Assembly: GCA_023974075.1 (NCBI GenBank)
Contig: CM043788.1
Location: 18,003,928 to 18,067,927, forward strand
DNA: 64,000 bases
Source: Chaenocephalus aceratus
Taxonomy: Eukaryota > Chordata > Actinopteri > Perciformes > Channichthyidae
Direction of reading: 5' to 3'
Below the pieces are notes generated by a model, which had not been told where the DNA came from, searched no databases, and was given only the letters and a program-made list of their open reading frames with translations. Shown in pieces: positions 1-11,860 of the stretch. The stretch's first letter is position 1. Each line of letters begins with the position of its first letter. Position numbers and translations under genes: made by a program.

Positions 1-252
1 GTTCTGAGTGGCTGACAGAAGAATATCTATGAGATTTTCTGCAGGTATGTGAGAGACATGAAGGCAGAAGAGAAAACAAGTGAGATGAGGATGAAAGTGA
101 ACTGAAACTTCCCCCCAGCTATGATGCCCCCATCTCTGTGATGGATGAGATACGGCTGGCAGCCAGCCACTTGTTCATCTTTGAATGTTATACAACCATT
201 AAAAGCGCATTCTCATTTTTCGTCAGGTTTTACTTAATTTCAAGGGTGTGTC

Positions 253-836
253 TTAAGCCCCATCCACACGGAGACGAAATCAGTTGAATCTGCTAACGTT
301 CTCTATCGTATAGACGGTTGATCCACACGAGGCCGAAACGGAAACGCGGATTCAGAGCCAGAATCCGATACACTTTGATAACGGCTCCCAAAGTGGGTAG
401 GTCTGAGGACGAAATTATTGCGGCTCCGTGTGTACGCCCTATACGATCATTTCCTTAAAACAATGACGCCATCTCCCCACCTCTCCTGCTCACCCCCACG
501 TCACCTGCGTCATTGCTGATGCATTTCGCTAACAACAACAACAACAACAATGGCGGATCATAGGGCTGCGTTCGTGCTCCAGACGCTACTGACACTTGAT
601 ACAGATTTTAGTGCAAAATCTACAGCTCCTCTACCACAACCATCGGCAACAATTATAATATAATATAATAATAATAATAATATCGTCATCGGTCTTATTC
701 GCTGCTTTTGGTGTATTTCTTGAAGTACATCGCCACTTACAGGTCCGGCATATGTACTACAGTGTCTCCAGCGGTTGAGCGTTTTCGTGTGGACGGACAC
801 GTTTCTTGAGCCGTCTCCGTGTGGACGGGGCCTTAA
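253..836. mobile_element. TTAA-flanked MITE
   Basis: Terminal inverted repeats of about 20 bases (left GCCCCATCCACACGGAGACG, right its near complement) lie directly inside TTAA at 253-256 and 833-836. Four-base TTAA duplications are typical of piggyBac and Kolobok elements. No transposase frame is visible. Confidence 0.75.
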
Positions 837-1523
837 TGACATTTTTCTTATTAAGCACAAACTCATTTCAGCTATAAAACGGAATCATGTTTTTGCTCGG
901 GTTCAAGAGGTTTGGTTAAAGAATCATTTCCACTTAAAAAAGAAGAAGAAAAAACACTGTCAAAACACAGTTTGGAAACACTTAGAAAACAAAAAAGCCT
1001 GGCCCTGTCCAAAGTTCGACAAGACTGGGATGAAACCGAGTACATGGTTGGCCCCTTGATGGTTTGTGTCCACATTTTTACAGAATTACTAGGAAATTCA
1101 TTCTTCACACAACTCCTTCTGTCACTTTCTATGTAAACAAAAGCCTGTCACATCTTACAGTATATGATTACAAGAGTTTCAAATTATTATCTCCATTTGT
1201 ACGATTTATTTTATAAATAGTGCAATGACACAAAAAAGACAGAATTGTTTGAGAGTGATCAGACTGGTGGAAGGATGCAGCCATAGGGTAACCATGAAAG
1301 GAGGCTATTAACCCTTCCTTCAAATGTGACGGCTCAGAAGAGGTAACACACTTAAGGCATGGTCGGACCACAAGATGTACAAACTAGCTTGTTTGAATCT
1401 TCCAGAGGGCTGGTGTACTTTCCCAGTTGGTGGTTAGAACAATCTAGTCTTAACTTGTGAGAAATGTAGTGCAACTTAAATTGTTTTACCTTCAACTACA
1501 AAGAGAAGAATGTGTAATCATAC
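837..1523. other. st3gal3 intron, nothing recognised
   Basis: Follows the last visible st3gal3 exon on the minus strand. Reading frames here are short and show no family resemblance. Confidence 0.4.
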
Positions 1524-1618
1524 CTTGGGACCTCACACCAAATGGAGGCGGGTAATCACCAATCTTGTAGAATCGTTTGTAATTTGGATCAATGAACATT
1601 GGCGCCAGTTTGTTGAAC
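1524..1618 (-). CDS. st3gal3: st3gal3 coding exon (95 nt), last one inside the window
   Basis: Encodes FNKLAPMFIDPNYKRF and then PPPFGVRSQG, equivalent to the human segment ending PPFGIKGQD before the sialyl motif L region. The acceptor is CAACAG and the donor GTATGA. No further st3gal3 exon is visible in 1-1523. Confidence 0.92.
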
Positions 1619-4600
1619 CTGTTGATATAAAAGAAACGGGTAACAGCAAGTAAGAATGAAGACCTGGTGTTCTTTAGAGCAATATCTGTGGTACTCCCGT
1701 ATGGATGTGTGTAGATGCACTGATTAATGGAAGAATGTTTAAGAGGATTTACAGCATCGTGTTACCAGCTAATCCACAGTCTGTCTGATTTCACCTTCAA
1801 CAAAACAAACTTAAAGACGTGTGAATGAAAGGACAGAGCTGCACATTCTGCACAGTGAGGCTCGGAGCAGATATCCAGTCTGACCTTTTGGCCACGGAAG
1901 ATCCACAAGTTTCCTTGATAAAAGGGTGGTAACTGGAAGGCAGGAAAGCATGATCCATCTTCTTCCCTTAAGATTTAGACTGGTGGGTCAGAGACTAAAC
2001 TGGCAGCCTTTTTTTGTCACAAAAATAAATAATAACCCACGTGGAGATAACATTGTTTTAAACCAACAAAGAAAATATAAACATGCGATTGATTTAGTTG
2101 TTACATGAGAATGAAAAACTATTCTGCACTGCTCTTTATGGCACCAGATTGACTACATCATTGATGAAAGACAAACAAAAGAGTTCCCTTTAGCTTTCAC
2201 ATAGTACCCCTGTTTGTATTTTGCTAGATCAAAACAGGCAATTGCTGATATCTTTGTGTGTTGGGGATTCAATCTCCGTGTTGCGTAGCCAAACCAAGTT
2301 GATTCCAACTCGTCAGAAAACCACCGAAACCATCCTCGGTTAGATCTTTCCACTGTTGCAGCAATCACCGACTCTGGCTAGGTCGCAATAAACCCTTAAT
2401 TCAGCAAGTTCTATGTGAAATGATTCTGTTACTACCTGCTGTTTTCCCCTACTGTTTCTCTCCCTGCCTGTGGAGCAACAGTGGCTCTGATGCACTCTTT
2501 GGAAGCAGACCAATAAGGCAGCAAAAAAAGAAAAACATTGCCACAACAATAACAACAATATGGATATTTGTCCTTCTTTTTTCAACTTTGTTTCAAAACC
2601 TTTTCAGGACAGGTGTTGTTAGTTAGCATTGGGTTACAAACAATGCTCTTGTTGTAACGGCATTGCAGGGACAATAGAAAAAGTGAACTCATGATGGTGT
2701 GTCAATAATGTGTAATAGTGTACAGTAGTGTTTTACCCACTTTTTCCCTGATGTTGCTACATTCTGAAGATATTTATGTAGAAATCGGCAGGAAGAGAGC
2801 AATTGATTTTGTTAGCATCCGGGCAGGACAGTCCTGTTGACTAAATACAAATAGTCCAAGGATCCATTGAGTCAGGTTATGAAGGGTTTGAGCTCTATAC
2901 CATACAAAAAAACATTAATGGGGAAAAGGTGAATTAGAAAAATCATTTTTAGGGAATTTGACTTGTCTGTTAAAATTACAGAAGGTGTTGTATCGTGGAT
3001 GTGTTTGCCGAATTGGGTCACTTGGATGTAGGTGGCACCCATTAATTTAATCAGGGTGATTTGGTGGCTGCTGTTTTTGCTGAATGACACAGCTTTGATT
3101 AGCATCAGAATATTGTCCATTAGAAAATGATTTATACTTTTCATTAAATTAAGATTTCTTTAAAGATTTAAGAATCACAGCTAAACTTTTTTGGTAGTTT
3201 GTCAGAAAAAATGTATAGAAACATTTAAATGAATCACTCTACATAATCCAACTGTCTGGTTACCACCTACAGTTTCCTTTATAATGAAGTTGTGCTTCAC
3301 TTCGCTTGTAAAACAAAAATAATACAGTGAAGGGTATTTTTTTATTGCCTCAGCATGTTATGCTTCATTTAATCTCCACATCTGTCTCCACTTTGAGGGA
3401 TTAGGCTGTTAGGAGAGCCAATGTATTTTAACATTTAAGACATTTTAAAAAGTCTCCCACTTGGGAAAACAAAATTAATCTGAAAAGAAATAATCAGAAG
3501 AAAAAAAATCATTATCAAAAACAACTGCTAGTTTTTTACTTTGAAAAATGTTAACCGAGTCCATTTTTGAAAAACCAGGCCTACAAAAAGTACACAAAGT
3601 GCACAAACATTAGCTGTGAAAGAGGTAAAACAGAAGACAAATGTTTCTTTAACCGAGTCAACCCCTCCAGGTTTTGGCAGCTTGTTTCTTTATGTGAAAT
3701 ATCACATAAGGAACTGCAAATGAGCTCTGATTTGGTAACACAAAACAGCTGCTAATCAGTCAATGTCGGGAGGTCTTTGAAATAATTGATAGACACCTGA
3801 AAACACTTCAACATAGTTAAGAAATCAGCAACTAATGATGCATTCTACCCTTCTGTCCTCAAACCAACGCCACATTTCTATTGAATGGTACTGCTGTAAT
3901 TGCCTCGTATGACAGAGTTCCTCTTTTTTCTTGCGATTGTCAGCTGTAGGGACGGCACATGAGTCTTCTACGTGAATTGAGACATCTTTTCATCGAAGGA
4001 GTTGAACTTCAGCACTTTATTGCAAGGGGTTTGCTGGCTGTTAGTTGTTTTAAATTTGGGTTTAAAGATCTGTTTTTTTTTTTTTTAATTGAAGCGGATA
4101 TTGTGGATGGCTGCATCTCTATGCATGTTCAAGTGTTATTTGGTTTTAACTTGTTATTAAATGCTATGAAAAGGGGTGAGGTGTCATCATTGAAAGCTGT
4201 GATTGACGGCTGTGAGTGAAGGATTTGTCTGTGTGAAGACACTTCAGCAATGAAGCTGTCTGAAGGACCTGGTGGGTTCCAGGGTTGCGTGTCTCTGGTG
4301 CTCTGAAAGTAAGTGGATAAGTGAACCGGCCGGAGGGTTTCTCACGCACTGGGACACCAGGGGAGCAGAAGAGGACACAAATAGATCTGCACCACACATG
4401 GGCCCATTTAGACCACTGAATCTTCTGACTTTTTTTATACATAGTGCAGAAAACATAAGCAGATGAGGTGCTTTCACGGTGTGGAGACTCCTTGGTTTTT
4501 AATAATGCAGAGGTAGAAATGGGATCTTTCCTCTTTCATGCCACTCTGAGCTGAGAGAGCTTACCATTAGGGAAGGTAAGCAACTTCCAACGAAAAGAGC

Positions 4601-7600
4601 CCTCTAAAACCTATTGATTTACGAGTAGAAAACATACAATATTATCTTAATATTAACAACAAAGAGTCAAACTTAGTTATAACTGTTGGCATCCTACAGA
4701 AAAAATGAGAGGAAGAGTAATACATTATCTGTAAAACCCCCTCAGGTAATCAGTTTTGTTATTGGACTCCCTTAGTTACTTGCAGTTTCCTGTGGCATCG
4801 ACTCACTGCTTAGATGATCAGCCCTTTACCAAATACCAGAGCAAACCATTGTATTTGTAGTTCTACTTCATGTCGCCAGCTTGTTACTCCATTGATTCAG
4901 ATTACACACAATCCAATGATCAACTAACATGGATCTTTACAGCTTATGTCTTCCCACAAAATTGGAATATATCATACATTCTAATTAATGATATGTCAAG
5001 CATCAAATCTTCCACTGCAAAGTATTCCTTTGGATAAATGCATTCTTATTCCTATATTGAAAACACAAGGCCCTGGTGGGGTTAGAACCCTGGACTTTCT
5101 TTATATAAAAAGGTAACAGTGTTTATTCTGAGCTTCGCAAATTGTGTCTGACACAAGTGGTCACAAACAGAGTACTATGACTGTCATCGAACCAGCAAAC
5201 TGCTGGCTTAGAGTCTCTTGGCCACCCTTTGGACAATTGGTCAGGTCATCTGTGACTTCTAAACTGCCACTTGCTGCTGCAGTCAGTATTCTACACAAAT
5301 AGAAACTTTCTCTAGATTTGTTTTCTGGTCTGACTCACCAGAGTGAGGGGCTTACTCTGGTGAGTCAGATAATAAACTGCTGTGTCACTGTTGTTGCACA
5401 CCTGAATGCTAGATTGTAATGGATAACGGCAGTCGTATATTGATATGAAAATAATGGCCTTGGCATTGACATGATTTGCAAAAAAGATATATATAAAAAC
5501 TCAGATTGTGCATTTATTGAAATATAAATTGTAGCTTAGAACATCATCGCAGTAATAACCTCAAACCAGTGTCGAGCTGTATCCATGTCTTACACTGCTT
5601 ATATCATGCATTTGCAGGGATATTTATAGACTAAATAAGTAACCATGGCAAAACACTGTATTATATAGAATGGACCATACTTTTGGCAGCCCTGCTCTAA
5701 AAGAACCCAAGATGGACCGGGGATTGCATGAGTTTATAATGCCAACACCAGGGTGACAACATTTCTAACAATTATAATTGATGTGTAAAATACTCGGTCA
5801 CTTTCATACATTGTTAGTGTTCTTACCTTGGATAGATGGCTGTCATCTTAGCAGCTGCATAACCAGGCTTACAGGCTCCCTCACTGAGATTGCCGTACTT
5901 GTACATCAGCTCCAACGACCTAAAGACATGGAGGAATAAAGTAAGGCGATAATTAAAACTCACACAAATTATACACACAGAACAAGTGCAATGACTTGGG
6001 AAGGGAAGCGTGTATTAATAGTAAAATGTATACTCACAGACTGCCATCCAGCTTCAGAAGGAACCCTTGTTTGTCATACACTAGACAAAGAAATTAGGTT
6101 AACAGGATGGAATTCAATAAAATGCAAAACATGTAGAAAATCATACTTATTTGTATGACATCGACATATTTAATTTGTTAAAAGGAAACCCTGACAAAAT
6201 GTAACACTAACTCAGTGGTTCCCAAACCTTTTGTGCCCAAGGCACACCAAAGGACAAGTAAACATTTCAAGGCACACCTACAGTATTGTGCAAAATAGCC
6301 CTTATAACACGTGTTATCACTCATATCATGTCAAATATCTGTAAATGTGCATAATTATTTACTAATGCCAAATAAAATGTGACAATATATATATATATAT
6401 ATATTACTCATGAAATATTTATTAACGAAATATTTCAGAAATTAATTTGAAACTTTATCAAATTAGGCTTCATCAAAGCAGCAACACACTCATTTAACCA
6501 GACAGGTCACAAAATTAACATTTCAGCAATCGGCATTGAAACGTGCTATTGTAAATATTTTGCCGACTTAGAAATTAGTGAGATACATGTGCCTGTCGGG
6601 GCGCGCAGATTTTTTAATCCTTGGTGGCACTGAGGAGAGGGCCACTCGCAAGTCCTGTTCAACAGAGAGCCGTGACCTCCTCTTGTTCTTGATGTAAATC
6701 AGAGTAGAGAACGCCAACTCCAGAGATGGGGTCGTTACTATTTTTTTTTTATATATTACATATTACTTTAAAAAAAAGTAATATATTACACTACTTCGTT
6801 ACTATCTACATAAAGTAACTCGTTACTTTACTCGCCGAGCACGTACGAACTGCGCATGCGTGAGTGGCAATAACTTTCCTTACCAGCAGGCGGCGGTAGT
6901 GTGTATTTGTCATTCAAAACAGGCAACAACGGAGAAGACAGAGAAGAAGAAACTACGTGATATAAACAAACAACAAATAGCGTGTGCGGTTAGCTTCACC
7001 TTAGCATGTGTTCTTTGCAGGTGTTTGTTGAGGTTTGACGTGGTGTTTACAGCAGTGGATAACAGCTTCTGGCCTGGACACAGTTTGCACCTCACCGTCA
7101 CATTCCTGTCTATTCTTCGGACTAACTCAAAATAAAGGGCATACCTCCACCCAGGGACGTGCACAGACATTTGGAGGGGCTATTGCTCTAAACTGGAAAA
7201 AGTGCCTCCCCCCGATAAAAACACAAGATCTTTTGAAAATTGTAACTTATTTTTAATGTAAAAGAAACCAAACGATTATTACATCAACTAAATTGAATAG
7301 TAGTCACATCTCATAACAAAATAAGCTAAAAATGAAAACCAGGGACATTTTTTGTTTTGCGGTCCATATCTCATTAAAATATCTAATGTTAGTAACTATT
7401 AAAGACAAAATGGGGACAATTCTGTTCTAATGTAGTTTGACCATTGTAACTGCGGTGCAGTCCAGACATAGCCTACTGATACAATAGGGCCTCTAACTAA
7501 TTACCTTAAATAAAGTCACTAATTAATTAAACCAGTTCAATACGCATTATTCATATTCTTATCATTCTTATGAGCGTGGTAATGGTAAGGTATCTAATTA

Positions 7601-9818
7601 CTTATTTATTAGTATTCCATAACTTAGTAACAGAGATGGTCAAACTGAAGTGGTAGAGACATGGCAGAATTCCTACAATGAAGCGGGACACTGAACTGTT
7701 CACCCGTGAGAGGGCGATTCAAGAAAAAGAGATGAGAGCGGCGCGTTGAGGGAGTTTACAGATGAAAAGACACAGAAAGACAGAAGCACAATAACAACAA
7801 GTAGGCTATATTTAGGTATTTTTTGTAAATAACCGAGGGTATCAAGAGGAAGTAAAGTCCCCTGGTTTGTCCCTTATACCCTAACTGCCATGAGACAACT
7901 CAAAATCAAGTTTCCAAAATCCGACACTGAGGTGGCTTAACGCACCGGCAGATGACAGCGCTGACAAAGTGTGTTTCCCGCAGCGAGACGCTACCATACC
8001 AATTGTGGGCTCATGTTGATTCGGCCCACAACAGAAAAAAAGAAAAACAAACTCTCGCACTCTCCAGAGGGGCAGGTCAGCCAAAAAGGCCCACAACGGG
8101 GCGTTGCCCCGGGCAACATTAGCCAGTACCTGTGCACGTCCCTGCCTCCACCCCTCGAGAGTTATCGCTGACTCAGCCATGTTTATGCAGTACTGCACAT
8201 GGAGATGTGGACGCGCAAGTCACGCAGATTACGTACATATAAACCTACAAAGTACTGATATAGTAAATTAAAAAATAATTATTTTTGTGTAGTGTATATT
8301 GCAATAATAACGTATGGTTGTCACAAAACTCCCACGACACACCCGGACTTGCCTCACGGCACACCGTTTGGGAACCACTGCACTAACTACATACAGTATT
8401 GTTATTTGATACATGGTGGGTTACAATATTTACAGCTCTCAGCAGTGACAAGACAAAAGGTACTGAAACATGGAAAGTGTATAGAATAGATCTTGTATTT
8501 TCACCCTTTATTTTGCCTGTTTTTAGAGGCTTTATTGTGCAAATCATGTACATAAATGATTGAGACCAGCTCTTAACAGATAGTAGATAGATATCCAGAT
8601 GACACAGTATCGCCCTCTGCTGTTCTTTTATTTTCTTTAAAGATTTGCAAGGTGTTGTAAACATTGGTGACTGAAAATCTGACCTCCAATTCTAATGCCT
8701 ATCATCGAGACACCATGATCATTGATTGATGCTTCACTCTTTTTCACCGGTTTAGTTTCCATAAATTAGGTATTTTGAAACTCTTTTACAACCGTTTCAG
8801 TTGTGAAGTCAGAACCAGAAAATGATCACAATAGCCAAAAAGATTGGCCTTATCTAAAACATGTTCATATGCATGTGGTATTCAAAAAGTTTGAGAAAGT
8901 TTCATTTGGTGCTAATGTTATAATGCATGATCATCGAAAAAAGGATGAATAACATACACAAATCTATTAGCATAACTTTGCTTAGAATGTCTTTTATTGT
9001 GGTTGTAAATCAAGATTTAGCTCCAAGTTTACTAATGAAAACTTCATACAATTCATTCCCTTTCTGCAAATATATCCAACAGACTGGTCCTTTAAGTAAC
9101 ATCACCCAGTCCTTGTCACGGCCAGCGATGTACCTCTAATTACTTGCTTTAGATTTGTTATGTTTTCCATTCCACTTTTCTCCTGTATTCTCCTGTCTGT
9201 TTCTCTGGGGGTGCATCCCAAGTCTCTGAGATTCCCTCACTTGCATATATTCCTTAAGGCTTAGTCCCTCCCAGCGGGATGCATGGAAAATAAACTGGGA
9301 AATAATACGAGGAGAGAGGAAATAAGTAAATGTGCTCTTAGAGAAATGAGACGTCCTTTCCTCTGCAACGTCACACGAAGCAACGTCCATTCGTTCTGCA
9401 TTAAGCGACTGCTGGAGTGCTTCTGTTGCACAGATATTTCATATTTGAAATAGTAATTCACTGCCTGACTGTCACAACAGTAATGTCCTTTGATGCAGAT
9501 TTCCCCATAAAATGTGTGTTATTTTTTCCAATCATAGCTTAACATGTCACATGATGTATGTTTTTTTTAATAGGTTTGTGAATCTCACACATGGCTTCTT
9601 CTTACAAATGTACATTTATACACTTCATTTGAAATACCTAAATTAGTTTAATGTTTGGACATTCGCGTGAAAATACAGAGATATGAAAGTCCTAGGAAAG
9701 TACTCACATTGAATCTGTGGCCCCAGCCTTTCATACTGATCCTCCCAGACGAGTAGTAGAGGAATCCCAGGGCCAGCATGGAGCACAGGCCCAGGAAGAG
9801 GTTGCGGGTGGGTTTCAT
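1524..9818 (-). CDS. st3gal3: ST3 beta-galactoside alpha-2,3-sialyltransferase 3, 5' part of gene (partial)
   Basis: Type II Golgi enzyme that adds alpha-2,3-linked sialic acid to terminal galactose. Four coding exons were found: 9708-9818, 6038-6080, 5827-5919 and 1524-1618. They encode a short cytosolic tail, a hydrophobic anchor (about residues 6-22) and the stem, including NLSEGACKPGY and PPPFGVRSQG, which align with human ST3GAL3 (from memory of the family). The sialyl motifs and catalytic part lie beyond the left edge. The last three exons join in phase with consensus splice sites. The first exon ends in phase 0 but the second needs one leading base, so at least one small exon of length 3n+1 lies unseen between 9707 and 6081. 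Position downstream of kdm4a on the same strand matches human 1p34. Confidence 0.88.
1619..5826. other. st3gal3 intron
   Basis: A 4.2-kb AT-rich intron between the two leftmost st3gal3 exons. The only structure noted is the hairpin at 5329-5369. Confidence 0.5.
5329..5369. repeat. 16-bp perfect hairpin in st3gal3 intron
   Basis: Arms 5329-5344 and 5354-5369 are perfect complements around a 9-base loop GAGGGGCTT. Confidence 0.7.
5827..5919 (-). CDS. st3gal3: st3gal3 coding exon (stem, 93 nt)
   Basis: Encodes SLELMYKYGNLSEGACKPGY and then a segment ending MTAIYPR, including the conserved SEGACKPGY stem motif. The acceptor is TTTAG and the donor GTAAGA. It ends with AG of a split Arg codon completed in the next exon. 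Confidence 0.93.
6038..6080 (-). CDS. st3gal3: st3gal3 coding exon (stem, 43 nt)
   Basis: Acceptor TCTAG precedes an exon encoding YDKQGFLLKLDGS, matching the human stem segment YDRLGFLLNLDS. The donor GTGAGTA follows. It joins the next exon with a split Leu codon. Confidence 0.85.
6985..7131 (-). pseudogene. BED zinc-finger relic of a hAT transposase
   Basis: The minus strand reads RNVTVRCKLCPGQKLL and TSNLNKHLQRTHAK, the CxxC..HxxxxH pattern of a BED finger as found at hAT transposase N-termini. It lies just inside the outer element and stops before any catalytic domain. The nested element inserted immediately upstream of it. Confidence 0.6.
7152..8144. mobile_element. hAT-like nonautonomous element nested in the 6213-8380 element
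   Basis: Ends CAGGGACGTGCACAG and TGTGCACGTCCCTG are inverted, flanked by CCTCCACC at 7144-7151 and 8145-8152. No transposase frame was recognised inside. Confidence 0.88.
8389..9707. other. st3gal3 intron; an unseen small exon must lie here or in 6081-8388
   Basis: AT-rich. The phase mismatch between the exons at 9708-9818 and 6038-6080 requires a short intervening exon of length 3n+1, which I could not locate. Confidence 0.4.
9708..9818 (-). CDS. st3gal3: st3gal3 first coding exon: start codon and signal anchor
   Basis: The ATG at 9818-9816 opens 37 codons beginning MKPTRNLFLGLC. A hydrophobic run ends in GFLYYS, the same anchor end as in human ST3GAL3. The donor GTGAGT follows at 9707. 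An upstream ATG at 9825-9823 is in another frame and gives no sialyltransferase-like sequence, so it was not chosen. Confidence 0.8.
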
Positions 9819-11640
9819 TCTTCATCTCCACCTAGCATACATGGTCCCATCCCCACACTGGTGGCTTATGGAGAGGATATACAACTGGTTAGTTCAGGTC
9901 TCACACCACAGCCTATTATATTTAAAACAATTGACCACAGACACACCATACATAACTCTGGAAATGTAAGAGGACCAGTGCTAAAATGTTAGTTTTCTTA
10001 GTTTTTTTTTTACAATGTATGGTATGTGTGAGTAAAGTGATTTTGTTTTCAACGAGATATAAAGATTATATTTACAGAAAAAAAAACAGGTGGTCAAATA
10101 ACGACAAATAGGTAGTGGTTTCAGACTTTAAAACCAATTGCAAAGAAAACAAGTTTATATTAATTTCTGAACACCACAATACAAATTGGCATTTAACTTC
10201 GGTATAGTTTAGAAAGCAATTATTGATGGATTTTAATACAATTATAATGTTGTAGTAGTCTGTATTTCTCCGGAGCTGTATGTTTTCATTTTGTCTACCA
10301 TGACAATTAAAGATATTTGTTTTCAGTGACATGAAACAGCATTTCAAACATTTTGGTTTAAAATTGTAATCCATCTATTTCAGACATTAAAAACTGTGGG
10401 CCTCAATATTTAACCCCTAAACCTAACCAAGATAATTCATATTATTTTTTACGATACACTACCTTAAGGACAGTTTTTTGGACGTGACCATTTTCATGGG
10501 AGGGCAGAGTGCATTTGTTGTGATGTGTTATATTGAAAAATTATACACACTGACACACATGGCTTTAAAGGGGGAATTTAGTCGGTAAGGGGTATGATTT
10601 TAACCACTAACGTGAGGTCAGTTAATTTCATTTACACTGAAACAATTAACAATGTATAAACTGTGAAACAATAATGACTGGGACCACAGAAGGATGCATG
10701 TTATTGCAGCTAACAGCTAACATAGCTCATGCTGTACAATAATGATAGCATGTTAGCTTCAGTAAAGACCAGCTCTACTCCGCTGGCAGATGGTAACAGA
10801 TGTAAAACGCGCAGATATCAAGACATGAATATAACGGGGAGGAATATCCTTAACATTGAATGAATGTAGCAGAAATATAAAACCAATAGGTATGACTGAC
10901 GTTAGCTGCTACGTTAGCAGGCAAGCCATTCAGTGACTCCTGCCGAGCAGATAACGTTACCGTTATGTTTTCAAGTTGACCTCAAATCCGTCGGTGCTTC
11001 CTACCGCCGTCTGTGGCACCAAGCTGCCCATATGCATAGGTCAGCATTAACGGTGTGTGAAAACATTCCAATACTCATTACACATCTTGCATTTTACCAA
11101 CACACTTGAGGGGCAGAATGTGTGTCCCAGTCCCCTCAGTGTAGGCTCCAGGCACGGTGCTCAGCGGGGCTACCCAATTGGTCCAACCCTCTGTACGGAG
11201 ACAACTGCACGCCAAACTTCAAACAAAAATCTGCAATTTAAATGGTGGGTTAGGTACATTTGAGAAACCGGCTCGAGATACACTTTTTGTTATATTCCAT
11301 GGAATGCTCTTAACATCCGATAGCAATGAATATCTTAAGTGCTTTGACAAAAATCCATTAAAAAATGTCATCTGACTGTGGAAGCCGTAATACTGTAAAA
11401 AGCACGACCAATCATTTTAGAAGCCGGCCCAGCTAAAAATAACTGGATGGCCTACCCTGCCTGTCAGGCCTTCCATCGCACAAACTTATCTCGTGCCCTC
11501 ATGTTCATGTGTGTGTTGGAGGAGGGGCTCTGTAAGGAAGTGGCAGATTTTTCCGGTTGTGTATTTTCAATTCTAGCACTGAGCTGGTTTCTCCAAAATT
11601 ACCTACCCCACTTTAATGACACATGTTCCATCAGAAAATT
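9819..11640. other. region upstream of the first st3gal3 coding exon
   Basis: Mostly AT-rich. A locally CpG-richer patch at about 10930-11060 could be a st3gal3 5' exon or promoter, but no diagnostic motif set was found. Confidence 0.3.
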
Positions 11641-11679
11641 AAACCATTTGCAGGGCCGGTGTTGTGCCCGTAGGTTGAA

Positions 11680-11860
11680 GGTGGTCACTACCCGATCTGC
11701 ATCAAGCCCCCAGGAAGTACGCAGCACTCTGAGGAAAATATTCGTGTGGCCAAACGGCCAGTACTACACTTCCGTTAGGGTTGCTGGGCCCGGAAACACT
11801 TTTTCCCATTGATTTACATTGGGAAAGAGTGGTCTGTATATCGTTGGATACTTTTTAAAA
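11680..11860 (+). repeat. copy 1 of a dispersed repeat also at 23410-23590
   Basis: Shares ordered blocks with 23410-23590: CCCCCAGGAAGT, GCCAAACGG, a GGCCC-rich centre, and a block resembling TGATTTACATTGG followed by TGTATATC. Ends are not defined. Confidence 0.5.

Larger units (their letters stand above)
6213..8380. mobile_element. hAT-like element (outer) with nested insertion
   Basis: Ends CAGTGGTTCCCAAAC and GTTTGGGAACCACTG are inverted, and the 8-bp duplication CACTAACT sits at 6205-6212 and 8381-8388. The 8-bp duplication and CA..TG termini fit hAT. It is 2.17 kb, including the inner element at 7152-8144. Confidence 0.9.

Noticed and set aside
4164..4477. Two overlapping 77-92-codon minus-strand frames
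   Set aside because: No splice-site context or homology; inside a st3gal3 intron.
5068..5100. tRNA-like B box (GGGGTTAGAACCC)
   Set aside because: No A box or acceptor stem pairing around it; not a tRNA or intact SINE head.
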